DNA of 64,000 nucleotides, taken from assembly GCA_022509165.1 (NCBI GenBank), contig JAFLTT010000008.1:1-64000 (forward strand), written 5' to 3'. Under the pieces are notes generated by a model, which made no database searches, had not been told where the DNA came from, and was given only the letters and a program-made list of their open reading frames with translations. Positions 39,255-49,150 of this stretch are shown here, piece after piece. Numbering within the stretch: the stretch's first letter is position 1; every line of letters begins with the position of its first letter. The position numbers were made by a program, and so were the translations under genes. The stretch is from Muribaculaceae bacterium (GTDB lineage Bacteria; Bacteroidota; Bacteroidia; Bacteroidales; Muribaculaceae).

Positions 39255-39283
39255 AAAAAGAGCCGAAAATTACGGCTCTTTTT
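39255..39283. terminator. Bidirectional terminator between maeB and the U32 gene
   Basis: AAAAAGAGCCG and CGGCTCTTTTT form a perfect 11 bp stem around a 7 nt loop. A T-run lies on the outgoing side of both strands. It ends the maeB transcript and overlaps by 2 bp the stop codon of the converging U32 gene. Confidence 0.9.
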
Positions 39284-41054
39284 ATCTTTTTATCACTTTC
39301 ATTTCGCAGGCATTGCAATCAAAATCTAATTCGAATTCCCCTCCTTTATACCTTAAAAATAGTGGATAAGATATCTTGTTTTTATTCCCTGGATCTTTCC
39401 GACACATTCCAAGTTCTCTTAGAATACAATGTCGGGTAGTCATCACCACAGTATCTTTTATCTGCTTCTTATTTGTTTCTAACGCTGGCTGTATCTCTTT
39501 TATCCCATGAGATAAATAGAAATCCTTTGCCCTATTATTAGCTACATTGTCTCTGTAATCTAATTTATCATCGGGATATTTCACATTTACATTTTCCTTT
39601 TTCCTGTATTCAAAAGGATAAGTAGCCCGGTTTGCTGTATCAAGAAGTCGGAAAAGTTCTCTCCTGAATGCCGATAGTTCCGACAATCTGTAAAACCGTG
39701 ACGTATCTATTTTGCTTTTGAAATCTTGAAGAAAATATGGAGTGTTACCCAGTTTTTCAAACACTGCCTTATAATCAGGTGCTTTATTGGCTTTTTCAAA
39801 TTCCAGGGTCAGAGGAAGACGGACTCTTACACCTCTTGAGTCTGTGGCCGAGACTCCATTATTATCCATACTTACTTCTAATGGTATCTTTCTGGTAGCA
39901 GTATCATTTGACAACAGTTTCTCCCATTTAATATCAGATGTGCGATACAAGCGCGACAATGGAGGTATTTGTATGTTTCTTGCCGGTATTATCCTGTTCC
40001 CCTCTATCCTGTTTATATTCACCCCTGTAAAGTTACCCTCCCGATCGTAGAAACTTATTCCGTCACCATTATTAAGTTCAGAAATATTATTGATTTTTTC
40101 TCCCTGGGATTTTGGGCTTAGAAGAGATACTATTTTTTTCGGTTTTCTTTCCTCTAAAAAATAAGATGTGAAACCCCTATTGAAACTTTTATCTGCCTTT
40201 GGTGTAAACTTAAGATTTATCTTCCCGTAAGAACTTCTGCAATATTTGTCGGGATTCTCAGATATAATAGAATCAAGTTGATTATGATAAAGAGAAGTGA
40301 TATTCTTTACATAAGACATATCTTTCAGACGGCCCTCGATCTTAAATGAACTTACTCCCGCTTCTATAAGGTTTTCCAGATTATGAGATGCATTGAAATC
40401 TTTAAGCGACAACAGATATTTGTCTTTTGCATATACTTTTCCATTGGAATCCACTAAAGTAAAAGGATACCGACAGATCTGGGCACACTCTCCTCTATTG
40501 GCGCTTCTTCCATTGAGTGCAAAAGATGCATGACAACGTCCGCTATAACTTACACATAATGCTCCATGCACGAAAGTTTCTACCGGTATTGACACTGCTT
40601 CTGATATTTCCTTTATTTCCGCCAAGGTCAATTCTCTTGCCAGAACAAGTTGTGAGAAACCTATTTCCTCAAGAAATTTAGCCTTCTCCGGCGTCCGTAT
40701 GTCACATTGTGTGCTCGCATGAAGTGCAATTGGAGGAAGATTCATGCGTAAAATACCCATATCCTGTATAATCAAGGCATCTACCCCGGCATGATAGAGC
40801 CTCCAACACAATCTCTCGACTTCCGGTATTTCTTCATCATATATTATCGTATTGACAGTAGCATATACCCGGGCTCTGTATTGATGTGCAAAATCCACCA
40901 ACCTCTCTATATCTTCAATAGAGTTGGCTGCAGATTTTCTGGCACCGTGAGAGGGAGGGCCGATATATACTGCATCCGCACCATGAAGGATTGCCTGTGT
41001 GGCAATCTCTGCATTTGCTGCCGGAGAAAGAAGTTCAAGCCTTCGAGGTTTCAT
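39282..41054 (-). CDS. Peptidase U32 family protein (RNA hydroxylation type)
   Basis: A 590-residue U32 family protein. The name is historical; E. coli relatives TrhP and RlhA hydroxylate tRNA and 23S rRNA. The family signature is present near residue 165 ([19 protein letters not shown]). Cys pairs typical of an iron-sulfur site include [12 protein letters not shown]. More Cys occur at the C-terminus (CILRELGMC and FDCNACEM). The long C-terminal region makes it closer in size to RlhA (about 650) than to TrhP (about 450), but I cannot decide between them. It overlaps smpB upstream by ATGA, which links it to translation. Confidence 0.88.
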   Translation of the reverse strand: MKPRRLELLSPAANAEIATQAILHGADAVYIGPPSHGARKSAANSIEDIERLVDFAHQYRARVYATVNTIIYDEEIPEVERLCWRLYHAGVDALIIQDMGILRMNLPPIALHASTQCDIRTPEKAKFLEEIGFSQLVLARELTLAEIKEISEAVSIPVETFVHGALCVSYSGRCHASFALNGRSANRGECAQICRYPFTLVDSNGKVYAKDKYLLSLKDFNASHNLENLIEAGVSSFKIEGRLKDMSYVKNITSLYHNQLDSIISENPDKYCRSSYGKINLKFTPKADKSFNRGFTSYFLEERKPKKIVSLLSPKSQGEKINNISELNNGDGISFYDREGNFTGVNINRIEGNRIIPARNIQIPPLSRLYRTSDIKWEKLLSNDTATRKIPLEVSMDNNGVSATDSRGVRVRLPLTLEFEKANKAPDYKAVFEKLGNTPYFLQDFKSKIDTSRFYRLSELSAFRRELFRLLDTANRATYPFEYRKKENVNVKYPDDKLDYRDNVANNRAKDFYLSHGIKEIQPALETNKKQIKDTVVMTTRHCILRELGMCRKDPGNKNKISYPLFLRYKGGEFELDFDCNACEMKVIKR

Positions 41055-41512
41055 CTCTTCATGAATCTGTCGATGTTCCTCTTGTCTTCTCTCTCTTTTA
41101 TGCTCTGCCTTTTGTCGTATTGTTTCTTTCCCCTGCCGACACCTATCACCATCTTGGCAAATCCGCGGTCATTTATAAATATCCTCATCGGCACTATTGT
41201 ATATCCCGGCTCCTCAGCCGCCTTGGCTAATTTGGCTATTTCCTTTCGGTTTAAAAGGAGTTTTCGGTCGCGTTTAACTGTGTGGTTGTTATAACTTCCA
41301 TAAAAATACTCCGACACATGCATGCCTTTTACCCAAATCTCACCGTTTTCTACCATACAATAACTATCAGTAAGATTTGCTTTTCCTTCACGGATGGATT
41401 TTATCTCTGTGCCGGTAAGCACCATACCGGCCGTAAAGGTATCGCTTATTTCATAATTGAAACGAGCTTTCTTATTTTTTATATTTACTTGTTCAGCCTT
41501 CATTTTAGGCAT
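41051..41512 (-). CDS. smpB: SsrA-binding protein SmpB
   Basis: Binds tmRNA and brings it to stalled ribosomes for trans-translation. The 153-residue protein has the family sequence [15 protein letters not shown] opening ([16 protein letters not shown]), the GTEIKSIR motif and the [10 protein letters not shown] segment. The basic C-terminal tail ([15 protein letters not shown]) enters the ribosomal mRNA channel. It sits 1 bp after the Yip1 gene and overlaps the U32 gene by 4 bp, so three genes share a transcript. No tmRNA gene is seen nearby. Confidence 0.96.
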   Translation of the reverse strand: MPKMKAEQVNIKNKKARFNYEISDTFTAGMVLTGTEIKSIREGKANLTDSYCMVENGEIWVKGMHVSEYFYGSYNNHTVKRDRKLLLNRKEIAKLAKAAEEPGYTIVPMRIFINDRGFAKMVIGVGRGKKQYDKRQSIKEREDKRNIDRFMKR

Positions 41513-41513
41513 C

Positions 41514-42212
41514 TTAATATGGCATTAATTCATTTAATGCCCAGTCAATCAACAATGGTATCCCTATTACAGCAGCTCCACTTATTACAAAGAATTTCAT
41601 CTCCTGGTTCTGAGGGAAGTGAAAAAAACGTACCCCCTTAAACATAATGTATAAGGTCCAGATAGGCAAAAATATCAAAATTGGCCATATCATTGGTAAT
41701 AAAGAGGTGAAAATCGAGAAAAGAACTAAAGTTGATAATGAAATAAGAAGATATTGCTTCCCATATCCTCCCTCAAATTTTATAGCCATATCTTTTGGCA
41801 ATACCCATGAAAGTACCATCTGTATGGCAAAATAGCCGAAGAAATAAGCTACGAAAACCACTATACCTTTAGTCACCAGCTGTGATAGTCCTACATTCAC
41901 AGAATAAAAATAATCAGCAAACTGGCTTATAGCCAATAGTGCTAATAAAGGATAAAAACATCCGCTCTGGATTGTTTCAGCCTTGAGGTGGTATCTCCTT
42001 ATTTTTTTCCACCCCTCCACAGGTCGAAGCATGGTATAAAATAATAGAGAGAAGGCGGATTTTTCTTTTCTTTCCGCTTCATTGGCTTCGACTTCCTCCT
42101 CAGAAGAATCTGCATCGTCATATGCAGCGAAATTCAAAGGAGAATTATCCTGCTCTTCCTGAGTTTCATCCTCATCAAGGATGTATAATATATTATTATC
42201 TTCATTACTCAT
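41514..42212 (-). CDS. Yip1 domain membrane protein
   Basis: A 232-residue membrane protein. The first 65 residues are acidic and probably disordered (many Glu, Asp and Asn). The rest has five hydrophobic segments (about 85-105, 115-138, 160-182, 185-200 and 208-228) with the Yip1-like arrangement and the [11 protein letters not shown] motif before the first helix. The family has no settled function in bacteria. It is the first gene of the Yip1-smpB-U32 transcript, with a 1 bp gap to smpB. I see no consensus promoter in the 101 bp upstream. Confidence 0.8.
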   Translation of the reverse strand: MSNEDNNILYILDEDETQEEQDNSPLNFAAYDDADSSEEEVEANEAERKEKSAFSLLFYTMLRPVEGWKKIRRYHLKAETIQSGCFYPLLALLAISQFADYFYSVNVGLSQLVTKGIVVFVAYFFGYFAIQMVLSWVLPKDMAIKFEGGYGKQYLLISLSTLVLFSIFTSLLPMIWPILIFLPIWTLYIMFKGVRFFHFPQNQEMKFFVISGAAVIGIPLLIDWALNELMPY

Positions 42213-42313
42213 TGTTAGAGAAATTTATTAGGATAGGCTTTATAATTATCTGATTATTATTGTTTTAATACTACTGATTGGGTCTTTTTATTCAAGGTAA
42301 TTTCCTACTTATT

Positions 42314-43603
42314 CTACTTTTGGAGTTTTTTTAAGTAGTAATCTTTGAGGTCGGTCCATCTGTAATAGGGTGCCATTTCGCTTTGTACCGGCAAAAGAGT
42401 CTCTTCCTCGTTTAATAATACTTTTACCAATACATCATCCTGGCTGCTTACAACATTGCTATCAGGCCTGTAAAATACTATCTGTATATTGGCTGCCATA
42501 GGGATAGCTTTATAATCATGCCATCCGGCTTCTGCCAATTCCTCCAGGTCATTGATCTCCAACCCAAAATTGTTGAGTTCCATCAAAACACTCAAAGGCA
42601 TAATGATACTGTCGTGACCGTATCTTAAATTGACACTCTTTTCTGAAGAATTGATAGCTGTATCCGCACTTTCTATTATATTATACAGAAGATTTCTCTG
42701 GCTGAATGGCTGGTGATTTTCAGTAATCTTTGAATTGCCACTTTCTACAAACCAGTTGGCATTCCTGCCCATCCACCTTTCACGTGCTTCTTCAATGGTG
42801 AAAACTCTATCCAATATCCACGGTTGTGCATAGTGGCTTTGAGTATTCACAAGTAAGGAAAATAACGGATTAAACAGTTCAGTCCCAATGCTGTCTCTTG
42901 CATATTCCTGGTCATTGAAAAGTTTCTTCAAATATTCACCTTTATTGGCATGTTTCTTTTGGAAAGCCTTAAGTTCAACCGTATCTACCCGATTCTTAAT
43001 TTTTCTCATAGTGGTGTCATGGTAATTCATATACCACATGTCGGCATGGCTGGCATCTGTCTTGATATTGATTTCCGGAACTACGGTCTGTATGCCATTT
43101 AGGCCGTTAAACATGGAAAGAATCGAACGTATTACGACTGTAGACCTTGCATCAATATTTGTCTGAGGCGTGAATATTTCGGGATAGTTTAGAGCCATTC
43201 TACGTCCTATCTCCTTATGTTGGATAGCTCCTTTATCTGAAAGTTCACCATCTCTACCCTTTTTGAATTCATCCCTTACTGCGATTACAACCTCAAGCAC
43301 TTCTTCACCTAATGGAGTGAGTTTTCCGTCTTTAGATGCTTTAGAAAGTTTTTCAAATGGAAGGTCATAATTATAGTCACCAATGTGCCAACGGCTTCCA
43401 TGCCTTCCATAGTGTTCAAGATGAAATGGCTGATATCCGTCCGGTATAGGGGTCTGGGCCGGCGGTTCTTTACCCATCCAAGGGTAACTGTAATAATTTC
43501 CTCCGGTTTCAAAGAAATCTATATCTTCCAGAGTATCAGCCGATGCTGGTAAAGTGGAAAGAGAATATAAAGTTCCGAATAGAAAAATATGGAATAATTT
43601 CAT
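42314..43603 (-). CDS. Histidine phosphatase, phytase/MINPP-like, exported
   Basis: A 429-residue exported clade-2 histidine acid phosphatase, likely acting on inositol phosphates or other phosphate esters in the periplasm. It has a signal peptide (to about residue 22). The catalytic RHGSRW motif (RHGxRxP type) lies near residue 69, and GHDSIIMPL (HD motif) in the C-terminal half supplies the proton donor. Bacteroides carry related MINPP-like enzymes. It is a single gene with the Yip1 gene 101 bp downstream. Copy B of the palindromic element starts 73 bp upstream. No TAnnTTTG lies between the two, so its promoter may be inside the element. Confidence 0.88.
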   Translation of the reverse strand: MKLFHIFLFGTLYSLSTLPASADTLEDIDFFETGGNYYSYPWMGKEPPAQTPIPDGYQPFHLEHYGRHGSRWHIGDYNYDLPFEKLSKASKDGKLTPLGEEVLEVVIAVRDEFKKGRDGELSDKGAIQHKEIGRRMALNYPEIFTPQTNIDARSTVVIRSILSMFNGLNGIQTVVPEINIKTDASHADMWYMNYHDTTMRKIKNRVDTVELKAFQKKHANKGEYLKKLFNDQEYARDSIGTELFNPLFSLLVNTQSHYAQPWILDRVFTIEEARERWMGRNANWFVESGNSKITENHQPFSQRNLLYNIIESADTAINSSEKSVNLRYGHDSIIMPLSVLMELNNFGLEINDLEELAEAGWHDYKAIPMAANIQIVFYRPDSNVVSSQDDVLVKVLLNEEETLLPVQSEMAPYYRWTDLKDYYLKKLQK

Positions 43604-43676
43604 GAAACTTTCTAATTAGAGTCTTAATCTATGAAATTGAGTTGTTAATAATAAAGCCCAATGAGAAAGAAATATT

Positions 43677-43837
43677 TGATTATCCTAATAAATACACCCA
43701 TTAATAAATTGCCCTCAAATGTAGGGACGCACGGCTCGTGCGTCCGAAATAAAAGAGGGATAATTTTTTGATTTTCAGCGGACGCAATGACCTTGCGTCC
43801 CTACATATGTCGTTTGGGTTATTATTCGGGATAATCA
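43677..43837 (-). repeat. Nested palindromic element, copy B (best preserved)
   Basis: A 161 bp element with outer inverted repeats starting TGATTATCC (left) and ending GGATAATCA (right), recognisable for about 22 bp. The inner part (43721-43804) begins GTAGGGAC and ends GTCCCTAC. It contains two hairpins of the form GGACGCA-N7-TGCGTCC, so the whole can fold either as two hairpins or as one long cruciform. A leftward TACATTTG (43716-43723) fits a -7 box. It lies 73 bp upstream of the histidine phosphatase start. Confidence 0.82.
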
Positions 43838-43927
43838 TAAAATATATTTTCAAAGGGATATATTTTTTGGGAAAACAAAATTACTAAAAAATCCTCATCG
43901 AATAAAGCGGACCGAATATCAAGGCAC

Positions 43928-43997
43928 AAAAAAAAATTGGGTGTCTCCCGACAACCAATCTTCAATTAACCTTAAAATCTAATACCATGAAAAACTC
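43928..43997 (-). ncRNA. Probable small RNA with own promoter and terminator
   Basis: On the minus strand the -7 box TACTTTTG (44002-44009) predicts a start near 43997. The transcript would contain GGTATTAGATTTTAAGG and end in a terminator hairpin. In that hairpin ATTGGTTGTC pairs with GACACCCAAT (43936-43959, one mismatch, GGGA loop) and is followed by eight U. Length is about 70 nt. No protein frame fits. It stands alone between copy B of the element and the oligopeptidase gene. From memory, similar GGTATTAGATTTTAAGG sequences with an ATTGGTTGTC hairpin occur in other Bacteroidales intergenic regions, but I cannot name a family. Confidence 0.6.
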
Positions 43998-44001
43998 GGT
44001 G

Positions 44002-44009
44002 CAAAAGTA
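44002..44009 (-). promoter_or_regulatory. -7 element of the small RNA
   Basis: TACTTTTG on the minus strand fits TAnnTTTG. The -33 region has a TTG at 44027-44029, 17 bp away, which is shorter than usual. Confidence 0.55.
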
Positions 44010-44291
44010 ATAAACTTTCCCCAAAACAATGTTATATAACATAAAAATATTAATATACTTAACTTTATTTAACATTTAGAATTATTATGAAGAATATTTT
44101 AACTTTTTATAAATATCTTATCGGTAATAATTGGGGTTAAATAAAGAAGAAGTTACTTCAAGGGGTTTACAAATCCGATAGAGTGTTGTCTGTTTCTGTT
44201 TGTTACCTTTTAATCTACCATATTTTATCAGCTTTCTAATTATTATTTTCTTAAAAAGCCGGTTACGGTTTAGACCTATAATTATTTTACT

Positions 44292-44299
44292 TACCTTTG
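44292..44299 (+). promoter_or_regulatory. Candidate -7 element of the prolyl oligopeptidase gene
   Basis: TACCTTTG predicts a start near 44304, giving a leader of about 68 nt before the ATG at 44372. It overlaps the TTG that opens the longer frame at 44297, which argues against that start. Confidence 0.5.
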
Positions 44300-44371
44300 G
44301 GTGAGAAAACCGGATTTGTTAAATCTACCTGTTTTTCTCAAGATAAATTGATACTATATCTTACAAAAATT

Positions 44372-46519
44372 ATGTCTAAAAAATCTTATTTAAAGTTTGC
44401 GGCAATGGCCTCTTTTGCAGGAATAGCCATTGGGTGTGGGTCACAACAGACTTTACAGTACCCGAAGGCTCCGATGGATAATAGTGTTACCGATGATTAT
44501 GAAGGTTTAGTTGTAGCGGATCCTTACCGACCTTTAGAAAACGACACTGCCCCGGCAACTCTTGAGTGGGTAAAGGCAGAAAACGCTCTAACCGAGTCTT
44601 ATCTCAAAGCAATTCCTTACCGTGAAAATGTACGCCAGCGTCTCACGGATCTTAACAACTATAAGAAGACCGGCCTATTATCCAAGGCTAAAGATGGGAA
44701 ATATTATTATTATGAAAACGATGGCCTGAAAAATCAGAGCATTCTTTTCCGCTCAGACACACCTGATTACAATGGAGAAGTGTTCCTCGATCCTAATACA
44801 CTCTCTGATGATGGTACCGTGGCCCTTCAAAGCATAGCAATCAGTAATGACGGTAAGTATACTGCTTATGCTATTTCCAGAAGCGGTTCTGACTGGAACG
44901 AAATTTTTGTGCTCGATACAGAAACTGGCCAACTTCTGCCTGATCATATAGAGTGGGCAAAATTTTCCGGCGCCCAATGGCAGGGCAACGGATTCTATTA
45001 TAGTTCCTACCCTCGTCCTGAAGCAGGAAAAGAATTTTCCAACGCCAATGAGAATCATCAGATATATTATCACAAAATCGGAACTCCTCAAAGTGAAGAT
45101 AAACTGATCTACGAAGATAAAGAACATCCGTTGCATTTTCATTCTGCAATGGTGCCGGAATCAGAAGACTATCTCTTCGTATATGCCAGCGGTGAAGGCA
45201 ATGGAAGTTCGGTAATGTTCAAGAATCTGAAAACCGGAGGTGACTGGGTGATAATCGAACCCAGCCAGGATTATGACATCAGTATATTCGACGTTAACGG
45301 CACAAAGGCAAAGGCTCTTACCAATTATAAGGCGCCCAACAATCGTGTGGTAGAGATAGACCTTAACAACCCCGGAAAAGATTCTTGGAAAGAAATAATT
45401 CCGGAAGGTCCTACTGTAATAAAAGGAGTATATCCGGCAGCAGGCCGTATGCTTGTACAAGTGGAAAAAGATGCAGCCGATAAACTTTATGAATATGATC
45501 CCGACGGCTTGTTAATCAGGGAAATAACTCTACCTACATTCGGTTCTATTTCCGTTTCGGCTGACAAGGACTCTGATGAAGTTTATTATGGTTTCACTTC
45601 ATTTACTTCACCCTCATCCATTTATTCTCTCGACATGAAGTCTGGTGAAAGCAAACTCATTCACCAAACTGAGGTGGGAGGTCTGAATCCGGAGGATTAT
45701 GTCACTGAACAAGTATTCTATCCTTCAGCCGATGGTACAATGATTCCGATGTTTCTCACATATAAAAAGGGTTTGGATAAGAATGGGCAAAATCCTGTAT
45801 ATCTCTACGGTTACGGTGGTTTTAACATCTCTCTCACCCCAGGCTTCTCAGCAAACAGGCTTTTATGGCTTGAAAATGGAGGTATTTACGCCCAAGCTAA
45901 TTTAAGAGGAGGTTCTGAATATGGTGAGGAATGGCATCAGGCCGGAACTAAGATGAATAAGAAACATGTGTTTGAAGATTTCATAGCAGCAGCCGAGTAT
46001 CTTATCAGCAATCAATATACATCTCCCGACTACCTGACTATTGAGGGTGGAAGTAATGGAGGTCTCCTGGTAGGTGCGACCGTCAACATGCGTCCTGATC
46101 TCTTTAAGGTAGCTATACCTCGCGTAGGAGTAATGGATATGATGAGATATCATTTGTTTACTATTGGCTGGAACTGGGCTTCAGATTATGGCAGAAGCGA
46201 TGATTCTCGTGAAATGGCAGATTATCTTTATTCTTATTCTCCCCTTCACAATATCAAGAACGACGGCACTGTTTACCCGGCTATTCTAATTACCACTGCT
46301 GATCATGATGACCGCGTGGTTCCTGCTCACTCATTTAAATATGCAGCGCAGCTCCAGGCTTCAGATACCGGTGATGCACCTAAACTTATCCGTATTGACT
46401 CTAAAGCAGGCCATGGAGGTGGAAAACCAATCTCTAAACAGATAGATGAATACACCGACCTCTATACATTTATTTTCAATAATATAGGTATAGAGCCACA
46501 AACAGGTAACACAAAATAA
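44372..46519 (+). CDS. Prolyl oligopeptidase family lipoprotein (S9A)
   Basis: Serine peptidase that cuts after proline in short peptides. From the ATG at 44372 the 715-residue protein starts with a lipoprotein signal (SFAGIAIGC, Cys at about residue 23), so it is probably tethered to a membrane. A seven-bladed propeller domain follows. The hydrolase domain has Ser in EGGSNGGLLVG, Asp in TADHDDRVVP and His in KAGHGGGK, a complete triad. The frame is open from a TTG at 44297, but that lies in the promoter and would bury the lipoprotein signal. A strong terminator follows. With the DPP4 gene at 13167 this gives the cell two proline-directed peptidases. Confidence 0.94.
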   Translation: MSKKSYLKFAAMASFAGIAIGCGSQQTLQYPKAPMDNSVTDDYEGLVVADPYRPLENDTAPATLEWVKAENALTESYLKAIPYRENVRQRLTDLNNYKKTGLLSKAKDGKYYYYENDGLKNQSILFRSDTPDYNGEVFLDPNTLSDDGTVALQSIAISNDGKYTAYAISRSGSDWNEIFVLDTETGQLLPDHIEWAKFSGAQWQGNGFYYSSYPRPEAGKEFSNANENHQIYYHKIGTPQSEDKLIYEDKEHPLHFHSAMVPESEDYLFVYASGEGNGSSVMFKNLKTGGDWVIIEPSQDYDISIFDVNGTKAKALTNYKAPNNRVVEIDLNNPGKDSWKEIIPEGPTVIKGVYPAAGRMLVQVEKDAADKLYEYDPDGLLIREITLPTFGSISVSADKDSDEVYYGFTSFTSPSSIYSLDMKSGESKLIHQTEVGGLNPEDYVTEQVFYPSADGTMIPMFLTYKKGLDKNGQNPVYLYGYGGFNISLTPGFSANRLLWLENGGIYAQANLRGGSEYGEEWHQAGTKMNKKHVFEDFIAAAEYLISNQYTSPDYLTIEGGSNGGLLVGATVNMRPDLFKVAIPRVGVMDMMRYHLFTIGWNWASDYGRSDDSREMADYLYSYSPLHNIKNDGTVYPAILITTADHDDRVVPAHSFKYAAQLQASDTGDAPKLIRIDSKAGHGGGKPISKQIDEYTDLYTFIFNNIGIEPQTGNTK

Positions 46520-46538
46520 TCTCTTAATAAAAAAGTTC

Positions 46539-46574
46539 AAGGCCTCGAGATTACTCCTCGGGGCCTTCTTTTTT
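46539..46574. terminator. Terminator after prolyl oligopeptidase, usable from both sides
   Basis: AAGGCCTCGAG and CTCGGGGCCTT pair with one G-U around a short loop, followed by a T-rich run on the plus strand. On the minus strand six T follow 4 bp after the stem, so it can also end the converging mutS2 transcript. Confidence 0.8.
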
Positions 46575-46625
46575 CATAGTTTTCAAGCTAAATCTTTAAG
46601 TAGCAGTTTCTGAGAATGACCATTC

Positions 46626-49082
46626 TTAGGCAAGATCTACTACAGTTATACCGGCACCACCAAATCTCACATCTTCATCGGCAAAATTCTGCACGTTTGG
46701 ATTCGATTTAAGTTGCTGACGTATTAGAGTCCGCAGTATGCCATGTCCGGTACCGTGAAGTATTCTTACTCTTCGGGCATTGAATTGTAGTGCATCATCC
46801 AGAAAATAAGTAATTGCCTGCAATGCTTCATCGGCACGGAACCCTCTCACGTCTATTTCATTTTTGAATTTGAGTTGACGTTCCCGGCTCACTTCCTCTG
46901 CAGTATTTTGGGAAGAAAGAGACGTTCCGCTCTTAGGTGACTGCGGCTTTTTTAAACTACTACGTAATTTTGACAGGTCTATTTTTGTACGGAGATTTCC
47001 AAAAGCCACTTCCGCCTTCTGGCCCTGTATAGCCATAATAGTACCTACTACTCCCCCATTTTCAATTGTCACGTAATCTCCTACACTTAGAGTTCCTGTG
47101 GGTTTGGCTTCTGCATCTTTTTCTTTCCCTTCCCTCTTTTTTTTACGACTTGTATGTTTGAGAGGCTTTAAAGCATCCGGTACATCTTCTGAAATGATTT
47201 CATTTTCAAGAGACCTTTTGTAATCCTCTAATTCCCTTCTTACCGCTTTAGACTTTTCTTTTTCAGCCTGAGATTTCCTTATTTCATGAATCGACCTTTC
47301 AATCTGAGTGTTGGCACCCTTAAGTATTTCGCGAGCTTCCTGTCTGGCCTCCTTCAGAATTGTGGTGCGTTGATTTTTTAACTCATCTGCTTTTGCTTCA
47401 TAATCTTCAAGAAGCTTGTTCAATCGGTTCTCCTTTTCTTTAATCTCAAGTCTTTTGTTTTTCCAATACCTTTTGTCTCTTTGGATATCCAGAATGAAAC
47501 GTTCAGAATCCACATATTCACTTCCTACAATATCCTTAGCTGATTGTATCACTTCAAGAGGTAACCCAATATTTCTTGCTATTTCCAGAGCAAAGGAACT
47601 TCCCGGTTCTCCCACTGAAAGAATAAAAGTGGGCCGAAGATGTTGACGGTCGTATAGCATAGCTCCATTTACAAAACCCTCTTCATTTTCAGCAAATATT
47701 TTTAGGTTCTGATAATGTGTAGTGATAACTCCATAACAACCGCTTGCTCCTAATCTTGCCAATATAGATTGAGCCAAGGCAGCTCCTATTTGCGGTTCTG
47801 TACCGGAGCCCATTTCATCAGCCAGCACCAAAGTTTGGGGGTTGGCATTTTGAAGGAAAAACTTCATATTTGCCAAGTGTGACGAATATGTGCTCAGATC
47901 ATTCTCCATTGATTGCTCATCACCTATATCTATAAAGATATTAGTAAACAATCCCATATGTGAATTAGAGTACAAAGTGGGAAGAACCCCACATTGCATC
48001 ATATATTGAACAGCCCCTACTGTTTTCAAGGCTACTGACTTGCCTCCCGCATTCGGACCCGATATTATGAGTATTCTATTTTCCTCATTCAATCTAAGGT
48101 TCATGGCCACCACTTCACGGCCTTGTTGTCTTAAGGCTAATAATAATCCGGGATGTACGGCATGGTACCAGTCTAATTCCGGTTTAACCTCAATGAATGG
48201 CATTTCTCCTCCTGTCTCTATTGCAAAAAGAGCCTTAGCCTTGATAAAATCATAGGAAGACAATAAAGCGCAACCTTGCTTAATATTTTCATATTCGGCC
48301 CTCAGGATATCTGTAAGAGCAGTTAGAATCGCTATAATTTCAGCTTCTTCCTCTTTTTGAAGTTCTCGAAGTCGGTTGCCTGCTTCCACCACTTCTGATG
48401 GTTCTATAAAAACTGTTTTTCCCGTAGCACTTGTATCATGAACGATACCTGTAATCTGTCGTTTATGCGATGCTGCTACAGGTATCACCATTCTGCCTTC
48501 CCTCAACACCGGAGTGGTATCTTTCTCTATCACACCCTGACTGATAGAAGAGTCGAGAACTCTTCTCATTATCTTATGCATGGAGCGTGATAATGATTCG
48601 ATAGAACGCCTTATTTCATAAAGTTCCGGGGAAGCGGAATCTTTCACATTTCCCTCCTTGTCTATACATCGGGCTATCTCCCTCTCCAATTCAGGGAATA
48701 AGGGGATTTCTCTGAAATAAGCACACAGATTTTTACAGCGTGAATCATCATAACTGAAATAATCATGGAGAGAAGCCATTGTGGCAAAGGTAAGCAACGT
48801 CTTATATAATTGCTCACTGCTTAAAAAAGAACCGGGTGATCTTGTTTCTGCAAGCCAGCCAGCCACATCATAATAACTGAATTGAGGCAAAGATTCGCCA
48901 CTGGAAATGATTTTCCGCAGTTCGTCTACTTTTCCAAGTTCCTTAAGAAGATATTTTCGGTCTGCACTGAACGACATTTTATTTACAAGTTCAGCACCCA
49001 TCTGGGTTTCACATTTTTCCATCAAATAATGACGGATCATGGTAAACCCTATTTTATTTTCAAAATCCTTAGGATATATCAT
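46626..49082 (-). CDS. mutS2: Endonuclease MutS2
   Basis: A MutS paralogue that acts on recombination intermediates or, in some bacteria, on collided ribosomes. The 818-residue protein lacks the mismatch-binding N-terminal domain of MutS. It has the core clamp region and the ATPase with Walker A GPNAGGKSV and Walker B LVLADEMGSGTE. A long coiled-coil rich in Lys and Glu lies at about 510-640. The C-terminal Smr nuclease domain carries the DVRG motif (DxRG) and HGTGHGILR. All key motifs are intact. It follows the universal stress protein gene, and copy C of the palindromic element lies between them, 68 bp upstream of its ATG. No other promoter is visible there. Confidence 0.95.
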   Translation of the reverse strand: MIYPKDFENKIGFTMIRHYLMEKCETQMGAELVNKMSFSADRKYLLKELGKVDELRKIISSGESLPQFSYYDVAGWLAETRSPGSFLSSEQLYKTLLTFATMASLHDYFSYDDSRCKNLCAYFREIPLFPELEREIARCIDKEGNVKDSASPELYEIRRSIESLSRSMHKIMRRVLDSSISQGVIEKDTTPVLREGRMVIPVAASHKRQITGIVHDTSATGKTVFIEPSEVVEAGNRLRELQKEEEAEIIAILTALTDILRAEYENIKQGCALLSSYDFIKAKALFAIETGGEMPFIEVKPELDWYHAVHPGLLLALRQQGREVVAMNLRLNEENRILIISGPNAGGKSVALKTVGAVQYMMQCGVLPTLYSNSHMGLFTNIFIDIGDEQSMENDLSTYSSHLANMKFFLQNANPQTLVLADEMGSGTEPQIGAALAQSILARLGASGCYGVITTHYQNLKIFAENEEGFVNGAMLYDRQHLRPTFILSVGEPGSSFALEIARNIGLPLEVIQSAKDIVGSEYVDSERFILDIQRDKRYWKNKRLEIKEKENRLNKLLEDYEAKADELKNQRTTILKEARQEAREILKGANTQIERSIHEIRKSQAEKEKSKAVRRELEDYKRSLENEIISEDVPDALKPLKHTSRKKKREGKEKDAEAKPTGTLSVGDYVTIENGGVVGTIMAIQGQKAEVAFGNLRTKIDLSKLRSSLKKPQSPKSGTSLSSQNTAEEVSRERQLKFKNEIDVRGFRADEALQAITYFLDDALQFNARRVRILHGTGHGILRTLIRQQLKSNPNVQNFADEDVRFGGAGITVVDLA

Positions 49083-49150
49083 TTGTTTCCCCTTTTCGAT
49101 TTCCCCTACTTATTTAAGAATTTATTTATGAAATTATTAATAATAATTTA

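Larger units (their letters stand above)
43604..44371. other. 768 bp intergenic region between histidine phosphatase and prolyl oligopeptidase genes
   Basis: The largest non-coding gap in the window. It holds copy B of the palindromic element (43677-43837), a probable small RNA gene (43928-43997 with its promoter to 44009) and the promoter of the oligopeptidase gene (44292-44299). The AT-rich 44041-44290 stretch shows nothing further I can name: no reading frame with a convincing start and no tRNA. Confidence 0.7.

Noticed and set aside
43987..44010. Short plus-strand frame MKNSVQK as a leader peptide
   Set aside because: It is the reverse complement of the small RNA and its promoter, has no promoter of its own, and the minus-strand promoter plus terminator explain the sequence better.
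44297..44371. Upstream TTG start for the prolyl oligopeptidase
   Set aside because: It overlaps the -7 box and would hide the lipoprotein signal at 44372.
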